DNA of 23,347 bases from Komagataeibacter kakiaceti JCM 25156 (GCF_000613305.1 NZ_BAIO01000013.1:1-23347), one strand, 5' to 3'. Positions 6,713 through 14,448 are shown, counted from the stretch's first letter. The notes: generated by a model not told the origin, from the sequence alone. Numbers and translations are program-made.

Positions 6713-6796
6713 CCCCCTTCGGTCGTGCGGGCGCGCACGGCTGATCTTGTGACCATACGGCGCGCACGCGGCGCTATACTTCACCCAGGAGCCAGA

Positions 6797-7180
6797 ATGG
6801 CCATCAATTTCGCGACGATCCTGCCGGGCATCTTCTCCGGCATCAATGCCCTGCTTGCCGCCAGCGCGGAAAACAAGCTGTCCACCTACAATGCGGTGGC
6901 GCAGACCGCGATCAAGGCGGCCGTGACAAAGGTGGATGATGGCGTGACCCATCTCCAGACCGCCTTCACCACGTTCGAGGCGGCGAACCCGGTCGTTACC
7001 CAGGCGATTGCCGAGTTCAAGGAGCTGGCGACGATCCTCGGTCTGTTTGTCCCGACCGAGGCGGCGGTGGTGACCCATGTCCAGGCGGCCATTGCCGATC
7101 TGTCCGGTGTGCTGGTGCCGCAGACCACCACCACGGCCACGGCGGCCACGACCACGGCCCCGGTAGCCGCGGCCGCCTGA
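6797..7180 (+). CDS. hypothetical late protein, 127 residues, low-complexity tail
   Basis: Start chosen at the ATG with AGGAG at 6787-6791. The protein begins MAINFATILPGIFSGINALL and has long Ala/Thr/Val-rich amphipathic helices. It ends in a low-complexity tail (TTTTATAATTTAPVAAAA). There is no convincing membrane segment, although the N-terminal 25 residues are fairly hydrophobic. It lies between the endolysin and the gp25-like membrane protein, where lysis accessory genes are usual. I do not recognise a family; a holin or anti-holin role is only positional speculation. The 84 bases upstream contain a 6-bp GC hairpin (6724-6739) without a T run. Confidence 0.75.
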   Translation: MAINFATILPGIFSGINALLAASAENKLSTYNAVAQTAIKAAVTKVDDGVTHLQTAFTTFEAANPVVTQAIAEFKELATILGLFVPTEAAVVTHVQAAIADLSGVLVPQTTTTATAATTTAPVAAAA

Positions 7181-7182
7181 TA

Positions 7183-7494
7183 ATGCCGCAGATGACAGGG
7201 GCGGCCGCAGGCGTGTCGCCATGGATGTTCCTGATGGCAGTCCTTGTCTTCCTGCTGGTCGGCGCACTGGTCTTTGATCGGTTGCGCTGGCTGGGGCGGC
7301 AGCATGAGCGGCTGGAACAGCGATGTGACGGAATCGAACAGACGCACGCTGATTCCCTGTCGCGCATGCAGCGGATGGAAACATCCATGACGTCGATTGA
7401 CATGCGCCTGACGGAAATCCGGCAGGACGGAAAACGCAATACGGAAATGCTGCACGTCCTGATCACGGGCCACGTCGCGGCAAGCAAGGAATAA
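7183..7494 (+). CDS. gp25-like protein (DUF2730-like), membrane anchor plus coiled coil
   Basis: 103 residues. A single hydrophobic segment lies at about residues 12-31 (SPWMFLMAVLVFLLVGALVF). It is followed by a long charged helix (RLRWLGRQHERLEQRCDGIEQ... RMETSMTSIDMRLTEI) typical of the DUF2730 proteins at the Mu gp25 position. Size, topology and place just before gp26/gp27/gp28 support the assignment; sequence identity cannot be measured here. The role is unknown; the topology would allow an inner-membrane lysis accessory function. A start nine bases later (7192) is possible. Confidence 0.7.
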   Translation: MPQMTGAAAGVSPWMFLMAVLVFLLVGALVFDRLRWLGRQHERLEQRCDGIEQTHADSLSRMQRMETSMTSIDMRLTEIRQDGKRNTEMLHVLITGHVAASKE

Positions 7495-7498
7495 GACC

Positions 7499-7810
7499 AT
7501 GAGTGTCGCCACAGCCATTATTGAACACCGCCGCCTGAGCGTGCTGATGTCCGTCAAGCAGCCCGGTGACGGCCGGATCAGTGATGAAATCCTCCTGCGC
7601 GTCCTGCGTGCGGATGGCTGTGCCATTGATTACGACATGCTGCGCGGTGACCTTTACTGGCTCCAGCAGCAGGGATGCCTGCGGATCGAGAAGTTGTCCA
7701 CGGGTGTTGTGGGTGAGGAAATCTGGGTTGCGGTGCTGACCCCGATCGGCGCGCGTGTATGCGACGGCCTACAGCATATCAACGGTATTGCCCGCTCCAT
7801 GGCGAAATGA
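7499..7810 (+). CDS. gp26-like phage protein, winged-helix type
   Basis: 103 residues, preceded by AGGAA at about 7487-7491. The sequence keeps the pattern of the small ArsR-like phage family found at the Mu gp26 position: HRRLSVLMSV, DEILLRVLRADG, a recognition-helix region DYDMLRGDLYWLQQQGCLRIE, a wing, then VAVLTPIGARVCDG. It is encoded directly before the gp27-type gene. The fold suggests DNA binding, perhaps in packaging. That function is inferred; the order gp25-gp26-gp27-gp28 is what secures the identity. Confidence 0.75.
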   Translation: MSVATAIIEHRRLSVLMSVKQPGDGRISDEILLRVLRADGCAIDYDMLRGDLYWLQQQGCLRIEKLSTGVVGEEIWVAVLTPIGARVCDGLQHINGIARSMAK

Positions 7811-7813
7811 TCC

Positions 7814-8378
7814 ATGTCGCGCCCGTCTTCCATAGAGCGGCAGGATGAGGCGATCCGCGAGGAAATCGCTCGCCTGCGTGGCGCGGGGTACAGTTTGGAC
7901 GAAATCCTGGCTGCTGCGGGAGCTGGACGTCCATGATGTAAGTCGGTCCGCGCTGGGCCGACACATCAAGAAGATGGATGAGGTTACCAAGAAAATGCGC
8001 CATTCGCGCAATATCGCGGAAGCGATGGTGCGCAAGATGGGCGATGCCGGTGCCTCCCAGTTTGCCCGTGCCAATATCGAGCTGCTGCACAGCGTCATCC
8101 TGGACCTGCACATGGCCGATGAAGGGATGGCCAACAAGGATGGTGTTGCCGCCCTGAAAGGTAACCCGCGTGGTGTCGAGGCGCTGGCGAAAGCTTTGGA
8201 CCACCTGACCAAGGCATCAAAAACGGATGCCGATTTCGTGGCGCAGATCGAGGAACAGACTGAAGCGCGCCTGCGCAAACGCGACGAAAGAAACCTGAAG
8301 AACGTCGCCAAAGAAAAAGGGCTGTCCAGAGAAGTAATCGAGATCATGCGCACGCGGGTTCTTGGAATCAAGTCATGA
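7814..8378 (+). pseudogene. gp27-like small terminase-type protein (DUF3486), frame disrupted near 7907-7917
   Basis: From 7814 the reading gives the expected DUF3486 N-terminus (MSRPSSIERQDEAIREEIAR, GYSLDEIL) and stops at 7939-7941. The family continues in the frame open through 7911 as LRELDVHDVSRSALGRHIKK, then MDEVTKKM and a long helical C-terminus to 8378. Joining needs either one base removed or two added within CTGGCTGCTGCGG. The product would be 187-188 residues, a normal gp27 length. The HTH-like segment ending SRSALGRH is the probable DNA-binding part. Mu gp27 is thought to be the small terminase subunit; the large-terminase gene overlaps the stop (ATGA). This is the one break not explained by a single missing base. 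Confidence 0.82.
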
Positions 8379-9949
8379 ATGACCTGTCCGATCCGCTCCT
8401 GCCTTACCAGAAACGGGTGATTGAGGCCGTTGGCGCCAATGATGTCGTGGTGATCGAAAAGTCACGGCGGATCGGCATTTCATGGGTTCTGAGCTGGCTG
8501 GCTGTCATGACCGCAGGTGCCGGAAAGTCGGCAGGCGGCATGGATGTCTTTTACATGGGTTATGAAAAGGACATGACGCGGCAGTTCATTGAGGACTGCG
8601 CAACCCATGCCGAAATCCTGAACTTCGGGGCGAAGGAGGTAGGCGAAGCCCTGTTCCATGACCCGGATAATCCGGATGCTGACATCAAGGTGTTCCGGAT
8701 CGACTTTGAATCCGGATACGAAATCCTGTCCCTCCCGTCCGTACCGCGTGCGTTCCGGTCGAAGCAGGGTCTGGTCATTCTGGATGAGGCCGCATTCGTG
8801 GACGATCTGGAGGCGATGATCGACGCGGCCATGGCGCTGCTGATCTGGGGCGGAAAGGTGGTCATCCTGTCCACCCATAACGGCGATACCAATCCCTTCA
8901 ACCAGTTGATCCATGATGTGCGTGCCGGGAAATTCATTGATGAGGTGACCGGGGAAAATCTTGTTCACCTCATGCGCATCACATTCAATGAAGCGGAAGC
9001 CGAAGGGCTGTTCCACAAAATATGCCAGCGGAAGGGCGAAGTGTGGACACAGGAGGCGGAAGACGCATGGCGTCGTCGTATCCTCAAGCAGTTCGGGAGC
9101 CGGGCCGACCAGGAACTGCATGTCATTCCATCCCCCAGCACAGGGGCGTTCATTCCCCGCATTCTGATCGAGGCGCGTTCCCAGGAAGATATCGAGATCG
9201 CGCGCTGGGAATGTGACGCCGCGTTCACGATGCTGCCCGAGCATATCCGTAAGGCGGAGTGTCTGGACTTTTGCGTCAATGTGCTGGCCCCTCTACTGGC
9301 GGTGCTGGACCTGACCTGTCCGCATGCCTTTGGCGAGGATTTCGCCCGCTCAGGTGACCTGACCGTTTTATGGTTTCTGGCCATCCTGAGTAATCAGGTC
9401 CGCCGGACTGCCTTTGTCGTCGAACTGCGCAATGTTCCGTTTGAACAGCAGAAGCAGATACTATGGTTTATTCTTGATCGCCTGCCGCGCTTTCGCAGCG
9501 GCGCGATGGACAGCACCGGCAACGGCCAGTGGCTGGGAGAAGTAACCAGACAGGAATACGGGGAGCGGGTGCAATGTATTCACCTGTCAGAAACCTGGTA
9601 TCGGGAGAACATGCCGCCGCTCAAAGGGGCATTTGAAGACGAAAAGCTCCTGATCCCGAATGACCGCGACACCCATGACGATATCCGCGCCCTGACGCTG
9701 GTGCGTGGTGTGGCCCGCGTGCCGGAAAAGCGGACAACTGGCGCGAATGGAAACCGGCATGGTGATGCCGCCGTGGCGCTTGCCCTGGCCTACTTCGCCA
9801 GCCGGTCCGACCCGGTGATTTACGAATACACCCGCGCCCCGTCTCCCCAGCAGATTGCGACAGGCGCGGGCCTGTCCCGCGACGATCGCGACGAACTGGA
9901 AGACGCGGGCGTGGAGGTGGGCAATCTTGGACTGAGAGGAACCGTATGA
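8375..9949 (+). CDS. large terminase subunit, Mu gp28 type
   Basis: ATP-driven DNA packaging motor and headful nuclease. The 524 residues form one uninterrupted frame. The ATPase half shows a deviant Walker A IEKSRRIGIS (about 28-36), Walker B LVILDEAAF (D137, E138) and the coupling motif STHNG (166-170). The RNase H-like nuclease half has acidic residues at the expected places: D322 in GEDFARSGD, D379 in AMDSTGNG and D464 in RHGDAAVALALA. The start overlaps the gp27 stop (ATGA). One of the few large structural genes in the window with no frame break. Confidence 0.93.
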   Translation: MNDLSDPLLPYQKRVIEAVGANDVVVIEKSRRIGISWVLSWLAVMTAGAGKSAGGMDVFYMGYEKDMTRQFIEDCATHAEILNFGAKEVGEALFHDPDNPDADIKVFRIDFESGYEILSLPSVPRAFRSKQGLVILDEAAFVDDLEAMIDAAMALLIWGGKVVILSTHNGDTNPFNQLIHDVRAGKFIDEVTGENLVHLMRITFNEAEAEGLFHKICQRKGEVWTQEAEDAWRRRILKQFGSRADQELHVIPSPSTGAFIPRILIEARSQEDIEIARWECDAAFTMLPEHIRKAECLDFCVNVLAPLLAVLDLTCPHAFGEDFARSGDLTVLWFLAILSNQVRRTAFVVELRNVPFEQQKQILWFILDRLPRFRSGAMDSTGNGQWLGEVTRQEYGERVQCIHLSETWYRENMPPLKGAFEDEKLLIPNDRDTHDDIRALTLVRGVARVPEKRTTGANGNRHGDAAVALALAYFASRSDPVIYEYTRAPSPQQIATGAGLSRDDRDELEDAGVEVGNLGLRGTV

Positions 9950-10179
9950 TGGATGATGTTTCATGGGGTGTAATTGGCGGCTGCGTTCTGGCCGTAAGCG
10001 TTGCTGCGGGGACACTGATTTATCTGTCACGCAAGGCGCAGACCGCCGCGACGGAGGCCCAGCAGGTCGATACCCAGACCAAGGTAACGACCACGGAACA
10101 GGCGATGGCCCAGGCACAGGCTGATGCGCCCGCGACCGATGCCGATCTGACCGCCCGCCTGGACGGGGGCACGTTCTGA
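9946..10179 (+). CDS. small single-pass membrane protein, possible inner-membrane spanin
   Basis: 77 residues: an N-terminal hydrophobic segment at about 8-28 (GVIGGCVLAVSVAAGTLIYL), a basic boundary SRKAQ, then a polar helix rich in Ala, Gln and Thr (AATEAQQVDTQTKVTTTEQA). The start overlaps the terminase stop (ATGA), and an ATG one codon later is also possible. The anchor-plus-periplasmic-helix design fits an Rz-type spanin, and a lipoprotein-like gene lies two genes downstream. It is short for that role, so the assignment is tentative. Confidence 0.6.
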   Translation: MMDDVSWGVIGGCVLAVSVAAGTLIYLSRKAQTAATEAQQVDTQTKVTTTEQAMAQAQADAPATDADLTARLDGGTF

Positions 10180-10394
10180 TGCCGCGTTGGTACCCCCCGC
10201 GCACCCGCCGTGTCGTCGTCACTGCGCACGACAATACCACGCGGGGCCTGCCGTGCCCTGCATGGCAGACACAGCCGGCACCCACGCCCGTCAGGCGCTC
10301 CGTGATGACTGTCATGGGATGTGAATCGGTCCGCCTGCGCGGCAATGGCGTGATCGAGATCACGGGTGACCTCACCATTGAAGGAAAAATCTGA
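10179..10394 (+). CDS. hypothetical protein, 71 residues
   Basis: The start and the previous stop share bases (TGATG), and the stop shares bases with the next start the same way, so translation is tightly coupled. The first 40 residues are basic and Pro-rich (MPRWYPPRTRRVVVTAHDNT). The C-terminal part looks like beta strands (VMTVMGCESVRLRGNGVIEITGDLTIEGKI). No family is recognised. Its place between two envelope-type genes suggests a lysis-cluster accessory, but nothing in the sequence establishes a function. Confidence 0.6.
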   Translation: MPRWYPPRTRRVVVTAHDNTTRGLPCPAWQTQPAPTPVRRSVMTVMGCESVRLRGNGVIEITGDLTIEGKI

Positions 10395-10660
10395 TGTGCC
10401 CTTCTGGCAGTACCAATAAAAAACATGTCCTCTGGGTCATCTGTGCTCTGGCCGGGCTGGCAATCCTCGGCATGACGGGCTGTGCTGACCGGCCTGATCG
10501 TTTGATCTGCCCCACTCTTACGCCCTATTCAGCCGCCGATCAGAAGGCTCTCGGCAGCGAACTGGCGGCCGATCCGAACGCCCCCACCCTGCACCGGGCC
10601 ATGCGCGATTATGAGGGCCTGCGCGATCAGGTGCGTGCATGCCAGAAAGCGGCGGGCTGA
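10394..10660 (+). CDS. lipoprotein-like Rz1-type protein (candidate outer-membrane spanin)
   Basis: 88 residues. A basic N-terminus (NKKH) and hydrophobic core (VLWVICALAGLAILG) lead to MTGC at residues 28-31, a plausible lipobox with Cys31 as the lipid-attached residue. The mature part (CPTLTPYSAADQKALGSELA, then LHRAMRDYEGLRDQVRACQ) follows the form of short Rz1-like proteins in Mu-like prophages of alphaproteobacteria. It would join inner and outer membranes during lysis with a partner spanin, perhaps the gene at 9946. The lipobox is imperfect because Met sits at -3. Confidence 0.65.
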   Translation: MCPSGSTNKKHVLWVICALAGLAILGMTGCADRPDRLICPTLTPYSAADQKALGSELAADPNAPTLHRAMRDYEGLRDQVRACQKAAG

Positions 10661-10661
10661 C

Positions 10662-12370
10662 ATGGCGACGCTGCTCGACCAGTACGGACAGCCCATTCGA
10701 CCGGCGACCCTGACAGAAGAAGTGTCAGGTGCGCGTATGGTCGGGCTGCGTCCGGCCGTGGTGCCCACCGATATCGGGCCACTGTCGCCTGAACTGATCG
10801 GACGCACCATGCGTGCCGCTGATCAGGCGACAGCCTGATGTGGCAGATACTGGCCGAGGAAATCGAGCGTCGTGACCCGCATTACCTGAGCGTGCTGAAC
10901 ACGCGGAAACTGGCGATTTCCCAGCTTCCCATCACCGTAACACCCGCCAGTAGCGACGCCGCCCATGTGAAGCATGCCGATTTCGTCCGGGGATGGGTAG
11001 AACGCGGCATCCTTCGCCGGTCGCTGTATGACCAGATGGATGCGCTGGCCAAGGGGTTTTCCGTCCATGAGATGGAATGGCACATGGAGGCGGGTAACTA
11101 TTGGCCTGCGGAACTGACATTCCGGCCACAGCGCTGGTTCGATATCAGCATGCAGGATGGCGAGACCATCATGATCCGCGATGACTGCGCTACCCCGGCG
11201 TTACCGTCCGTTGCCGATGGTATCCCGCAACCCGGCTTCCGCAACATGGAGCCTTACAAATTCGTTACGCACCGGCATGCGGCATGGTCGGGCCTGACCA
11301 TTCGGGGCGGCCTGACGCGGGCGGCCATCTGGCCGGTGATGTTCAAGCTGTTCACCAATCGTGACTGGGCGCTGTTCGTCCAGAATTATGGGCTACCCAT
11401 GCGGGTGGGAAAATATACCCGTGATGCCAGCGACAATGACAGGAAGGTGCTCCTTCGCGCGGTATCCGATATCGCGGGTGGTGCTGGCTGCACCATTCCT
11501 GATTCAATGCAGATTGAATTTCCGGAGCCGAAAACGGCATCCAGCGCCAGTGATATCCATGAGCGGCGCTTCCGCATCCTGAATGAGGAACTCAGCAAGC
11601 TGGTGCTGGGCCAGACTGGCACGACAGAAAGTAAACAGGGCGCACACGCATCGGGGCAGGTCCATCGCGAGGTGCAGGTGGATATCGAACGTGCCGATAC
11701 GTTCTGGCTATCCTATACCGCGACCACGCAGTGCGCGATCCCGATGGTATCATGTTCATTTGGACCACAGGATGCCTATCCGGTCATCACGATCGGGCGG
11801 CCGGACGAAGCGCCGTTCGATGATGTCATCAAGGCGCTGCAATTTGGCGGCCCGCAGGGACTGAAGGTCCGTTGCCAGGATATTTACGACCGATTGAGCC
11901 TGACCCCTCCCGAGGACGGGGACGCTGTATGCGGCATCATTGCGCAGCCCCAGCCCGTTGAGCCCGCACATGTGCTGCCCGCACAGGACCGTGCGCCCCA
12001 GGACATGCCCGCGCGCGTATCCGTTCCCACCACACAGAGTCCGCAGGAACCGGACCAGCAGAACACGCTCCATGCCGCCCTTGGCCGTCTGGTCGCCCGC
12101 CATGCGCGCGAGGAACCGCATATGGTGGCGTTGCTGACCAACAGCCTGGCGCATGCCGCCCAGCCCATTCTGGATGATATGATCATACCCGTGCGCCGCG
12201 CGCTCATGCAGGCGAAGGATATGGAAGATTTCCGCCAGAGACTGGGTGACATGGAACTGTCACCAGCGGCATTTGCCCAGGCAATGGCGCAGGGCATGGC
12301 AGCGGCGAATCTTGCGGGTGAGCTGATGGTCCTGGACGAAATCGGCCGCGACCCGGCAGGTCATGGCTGA
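10662..12370 (+). pseudogene. portal protein, Mu gp29 (DUF935), split by a one-base frameshift at about 10826
   Basis: The portal ring through which DNA enters the capsid. From 10662 comes the DUF935 N-terminus MATLLDQYGQPIRPATLTEE ... SPELIGRTMRAADQ and then a stop at 10838. Re-reading G10826 restores GDSLMWQILAEEIERRDPHY and continues unbroken to 12370 (KGFSVHEMEW, VTHRHAAWSG, LFTNRDWALFVQNYGLPMRV, LGQTGTTESKQGAHASGQVH). ADQGDS is the family sequence at this point, so CAGGGCG has evidently become CAGGCG. The joined product is about 569 residues. A ribosome could start at the ATG at 10838, but that would lose the conserved N-terminus. The C-terminal 150 residues are less conserved and Gln/Ala-rich. 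Confidence 0.9.
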
Positions 12371-13608
12371 CAGCGTAGCCGAGGCCGCGCGCCTTCCGCC
12401 CAGCGAGGCGCTGGCCTTTTTTCGCCAGAAGCTCAACGTCCCGACCACGCACTGGACCAACCTGTGGCAGGCAGCGCATGCACGCGGTTTCATGGTGGCG
12501 GGAGCCGCCGATCTGGCGTTGGTCAAGGATTTCCGCATTGCGGTGGACAAGGCGATAGCGGGTAAGGTGACCATTCAGGAATTCCGCAAGGAATTCGACG
12601 CGATCGTCGCCCGGCATGGCTGGGCGCATAATGGCAGCCCGGCTGGCGGTCAGACCTGATATTCAACGTCAATGTGTCGATGGCCAACGCAGCCGGGCGG
12701 TACGCCCGCATGACCACGCCCGAGGCGCTGGAGATGTATCCTTACTGGATGTATCGCCACAATGCCTGCCCGCACCCGCGTCCGCTCCATCTGGCGTGGG
12801 ACGGGACGCTTCTGCCCGCCAATGACCCATGGTTCGATACCCACTTCGCACCTAACGGCTGGCGCTGTCATTGCGAGATCGTGCCCGTATCCCGCTGGAT
12901 GATGCGCAAGCGTGGCTGGAGCGTGTCGGAACGACCGGCGCTTGACCTGCGGCCATGGCGCAACCCCCGTACGGGCAGGTGATTGAGGTTCCCGCCGGGA
13001 TTGACCCCGGATTCGCCTATAATCCGGGCAAGGCGTGGCTATCCGGGCAGGCACCCGACATCGGGCCGTCAGTTCGCCCAGGCCGGTTTCCTGCCGCGAC
13101 AGATGCCGGACCCGCACAGCCCGCGCCGGGGGTGACGCCTACGTTGCCCATTCCCAGGGAGCATGCTGACAGTGCGCATCAGGAAAATGTCATGCATCTG
13201 CTCGATCATCCGGTGGGAATTGCCGAGGTGGGCACGTTGCCCGAGCATGTACGCGAGGCAATTGGCGGCACGTCCCGCAAAGTCCTGCTTTCGGGGGGCA
13301 CCCTGACGAAACAGGATGATCACCATTCCGATCTGACCGGCGCTGATTACAGGCAGGCTCCCGCGACCCTGGAGAAACCCGTTGTTGTGGTCGGAAAAGG
13401 CGAACGCAGGGCCATGCTGCTGTATCCGTCAGGCGGCCGACTTTACCGCGCGGTCGTAAAGACAACGCAGGACGGGTCTGAAAACTACCTCCTGTCCTTC
13501 CACCGATACACGAAGAAAAAAGCATTGCGCGCCGTGCGCAAGCTCCCGCCCATATTCGGTGATATGGCGGATATTCCCGACGATGAGGATCAGGGGGATG
13601 GAAACTGA
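12363..13608 (+). pseudogene. F: MuF/gp30 minor head protein with nuclease-like C-terminal domain, two one-base frameshifts (about 12644 and 12973)
   Basis: A head morphogenesis protein packaged in the virion. Three consecutive frames hold one protein. 12363-12644 gives the N-terminus to FDAIVARHGWAHNGSPA. Re-reading T12644 gives WRSDLIFNVNVSMANAAGRY and the MuF core (NDPWFDTHFAPNGWRCHCEI with its Cys/His pair) to RNPRT. Re-reading G12973 gives GQVIEVPAGIDPGFAYNPGK and the rest. The restored length is about 415 residues (Mu gp30 has 425). From about base 13180 the C-terminus (VLLSGGTLTKQDDHHSDL, AMLLYPSGGRLYRAVVKTTQ, LLSFHRYTKKKALRAVRK) resembles the PBECR-type RNase/toxin domains often fused to MuF. 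That domain call is tentative. The start overlaps the portal stop by 8 bases. Confidence 0.88.
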
Positions 13609-13609
13609 A

Positions 13610-13706
13610 CGGCGTGCAGGTGGGGCCAGCCGTAAACCCCACAATATGATCCCGCCACAAGGGCGGTCCTGCGGTCGGCTGAATATCGCCGCGTCACTGC
13701 ACGCCG
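13610..13706 (+). ncRNA. candidate structured RNA between gp30 and gpG (three hairpins, kissing loop)
   Basis: The gap between the two head genes can fold compactly. P1 is a perfect 10-bp closing stem (13610-13619 with 13697-13706, CGGCGTGCAG/CTGCACGCCG). P2, stacked directly on it, is GTGGGG/CCCCAC (13620-13625 with 13637-13642, 11-base loop). P3 is CCGCC/GGCGG (13652-13656 with 13662-13666). P4 is GCGG/CCGC (13671-13674 with 13689-13692) plus a wobble pair. The P2 loop CAGCCG (13627-13632) is complementary to the P4 loop CGGCTG (13676-13681), allowing a 6-bp kissing interaction. I do not recognise a known RNA class. It could be a cis regulator, a processing site or an independent RNA; only complementarity is observed. 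Confidence 0.5.
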
Positions 13707-13741
13707 CACCCATTACATAGGACGGCATGAGGAAGAATTCC

Positions 13742-14251
13742 ATGACAGTTTTCAGTGTTGGGCAGGATATGGCCGGGATCAGGGATGCCCTGACGCGAAT
13801 GGTGGCGGTCGGACGCAACCCGCAGAGGCTGTTGGGGGCAATTGGTCTGGGACTGGAGAGCAGCACCCGTGAGCGCATGCGCGATGGCGTGGACCCCGAT
13901 GGGGTGAAATGGGAAAGCTACGCTCCGCTGAACCCGTTGTATGAGCGGGGCAAGAAGGGGGCTGGCATTCTGCTCGGGCCGGACCTTCACCTTTACAACA
14001 GCATCCGGTCGGGCGTGGACGGGAATGCCGTTGTCGTGGGAACGGATGTCATATACGGCCGTGTCCACCAGTATGGTGCGATCATCCAGCCCAAAAATGC
14101 GCCACAACTGTCATTCGTGATGGGTGATGTCCTGATCCATGCATCCAGCGTGCATGTTCCCGCGCGTCCATACCTCGGCTTTTCCAGCGAGGACCGGGAG
14201 ATGGTGGTGGGTCAGTTGGAGGATATGTACACGAGTGCAATCCGGCGCTGA
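13742..14251 (+). CDS. G: virion morphogenesis protein, Mu gpG (gp31) type
   Basis: Tail/head completion protein of the phage virion morphogenesis family. The sequence shows the family's features: ALTRMVAVGRNPQRLLGAIG, STRERMRDGVDPDGVKWESY (the DPdG.W.p motif), LHLYNSIRSGVDGNAVVVGT, YGRVHQYGAIIQ and VPARPYLGFSSEDREMV. I use the ATG at 13742, with AGGA at 13730-13733 eight bases upstream; an in-frame ATG at 13727 with AGGA at 13719-13722 would add five residues. About 169 residues, in line with the family. It follows the structured gap after gp30 and closes this run of head genes before the protease region. Confidence 0.92.
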   Translation: MTVFSVGQDMAGIRDALTRMVAVGRNPQRLLGAIGLGLESSTRERMRDGVDPDGVKWESYAPLNPLYERGKKGAGILLGPDLHLYNSIRSGVDGNAVVVGTDVIYGRVHQYGAIIQPKNAPQLSFVMGDVLIHASSVHVPARPYLGFSSEDREMVVGQLEDMYTSAIRR

Positions 14252-14267
14252 TACATTATGTGGGCGT

Positions 14268-14329
14268 AGGATTGATTTTAAGAGACCCGTAAGAGGGTTT
14301 AAGAGGGGGCAGGATTGATTTTATGCCCC
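14268..14329 (+). repeat. direct repeats and phased TAAGAG motifs upstream of the protease gene
   Basis: AGGATTGATTTTA occurs at 14268-14280 and again at 14311-14323, 43 bases apart (about four helical turns). Between and overlapping them, TAAGAG occurs at 14279, 14290 and 14300, spaced 11 and 10 bases. The second copy lies in the loop of a GGGGCA/TGCCCC hairpin (14306-14311 with 14324-14329). The AT-rich cores stand out from the GC-rich surroundings. The regular spacing suggests binding by a protein to one face of DNA, but no binder is identified. Confidence 0.6.
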
Positions 14330-14385
14330 ACCTGCGCATGATCGGGCGCATCTGACCCCATACGCCCCTGTATGGCGAAATATGA

Positions 14386-14403
14386 GGCGGATCGTAATCC
14401 GCC
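14386..14403 (+). other. 7-bp hairpin upstream of the protease gene
   Basis: GGCGGAT (14386-14392) and ATCCGCC (14397-14403) form a perfect stem around the tetraloop CGTA. There is no T run after it, so it is not a standard intrinsic terminator. It lies between the gpG stop and the second palindrome and might attenuate read-through from the upstream head genes or protect a 3' end. Confidence 0.5.
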
Positions 14404-14426
14404 CATCCGTCCCTGCCCAGGATCAC

Positions 14427-14448
14427 CATGCAGTAGTGCAGGATGCAC
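14427..14448 (+). promoter_or_regulatory. palindromic activator-site candidate upstream of the protease/scaffold gene (PI position)
   Basis: Second copy of the site at 6057-6078 (20 of 22 bases identical, core AGTGCAGGATGCAC). Here the inverted repeat is GTGCA-GGA-TGCAC. CGCGCG follows at 14462-14467, the same offset as in the first copy, and the ATG at 14481 lies 39 bases from the palindrome centre. In Mu the C-dependent promoter PI precedes gene I. No clear -10 hexamer is visible. Assignment as an activator site is inference from position and conservation. Confidence 0.55.

Noticed and set aside
6747..6780. Possible promoter TTGTGA ... TATACT before the 127-residue late gene
   Set aside because: The spacer is 22 bases, too long for a sigma-70 promoter; the TATACT may be chance, and transcription can come from the endolysin promoter.
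5969..7384. Long open frame (471 codons) on the - strand opposite the endolysin and following genes
   Set aside because: It lies antisense to a recognisable GH108 endolysin and two coupled late genes, its product is Arg/Gly/His-rich low-complexity sequence, and such mirrors are common in GC-rich DNA.
13646..13720. 24-codon reading frame inside the gp30-gpG gap
   Set aside because: It has no ribosome site and no recognisable product, and the bases are better explained by the nested stems.
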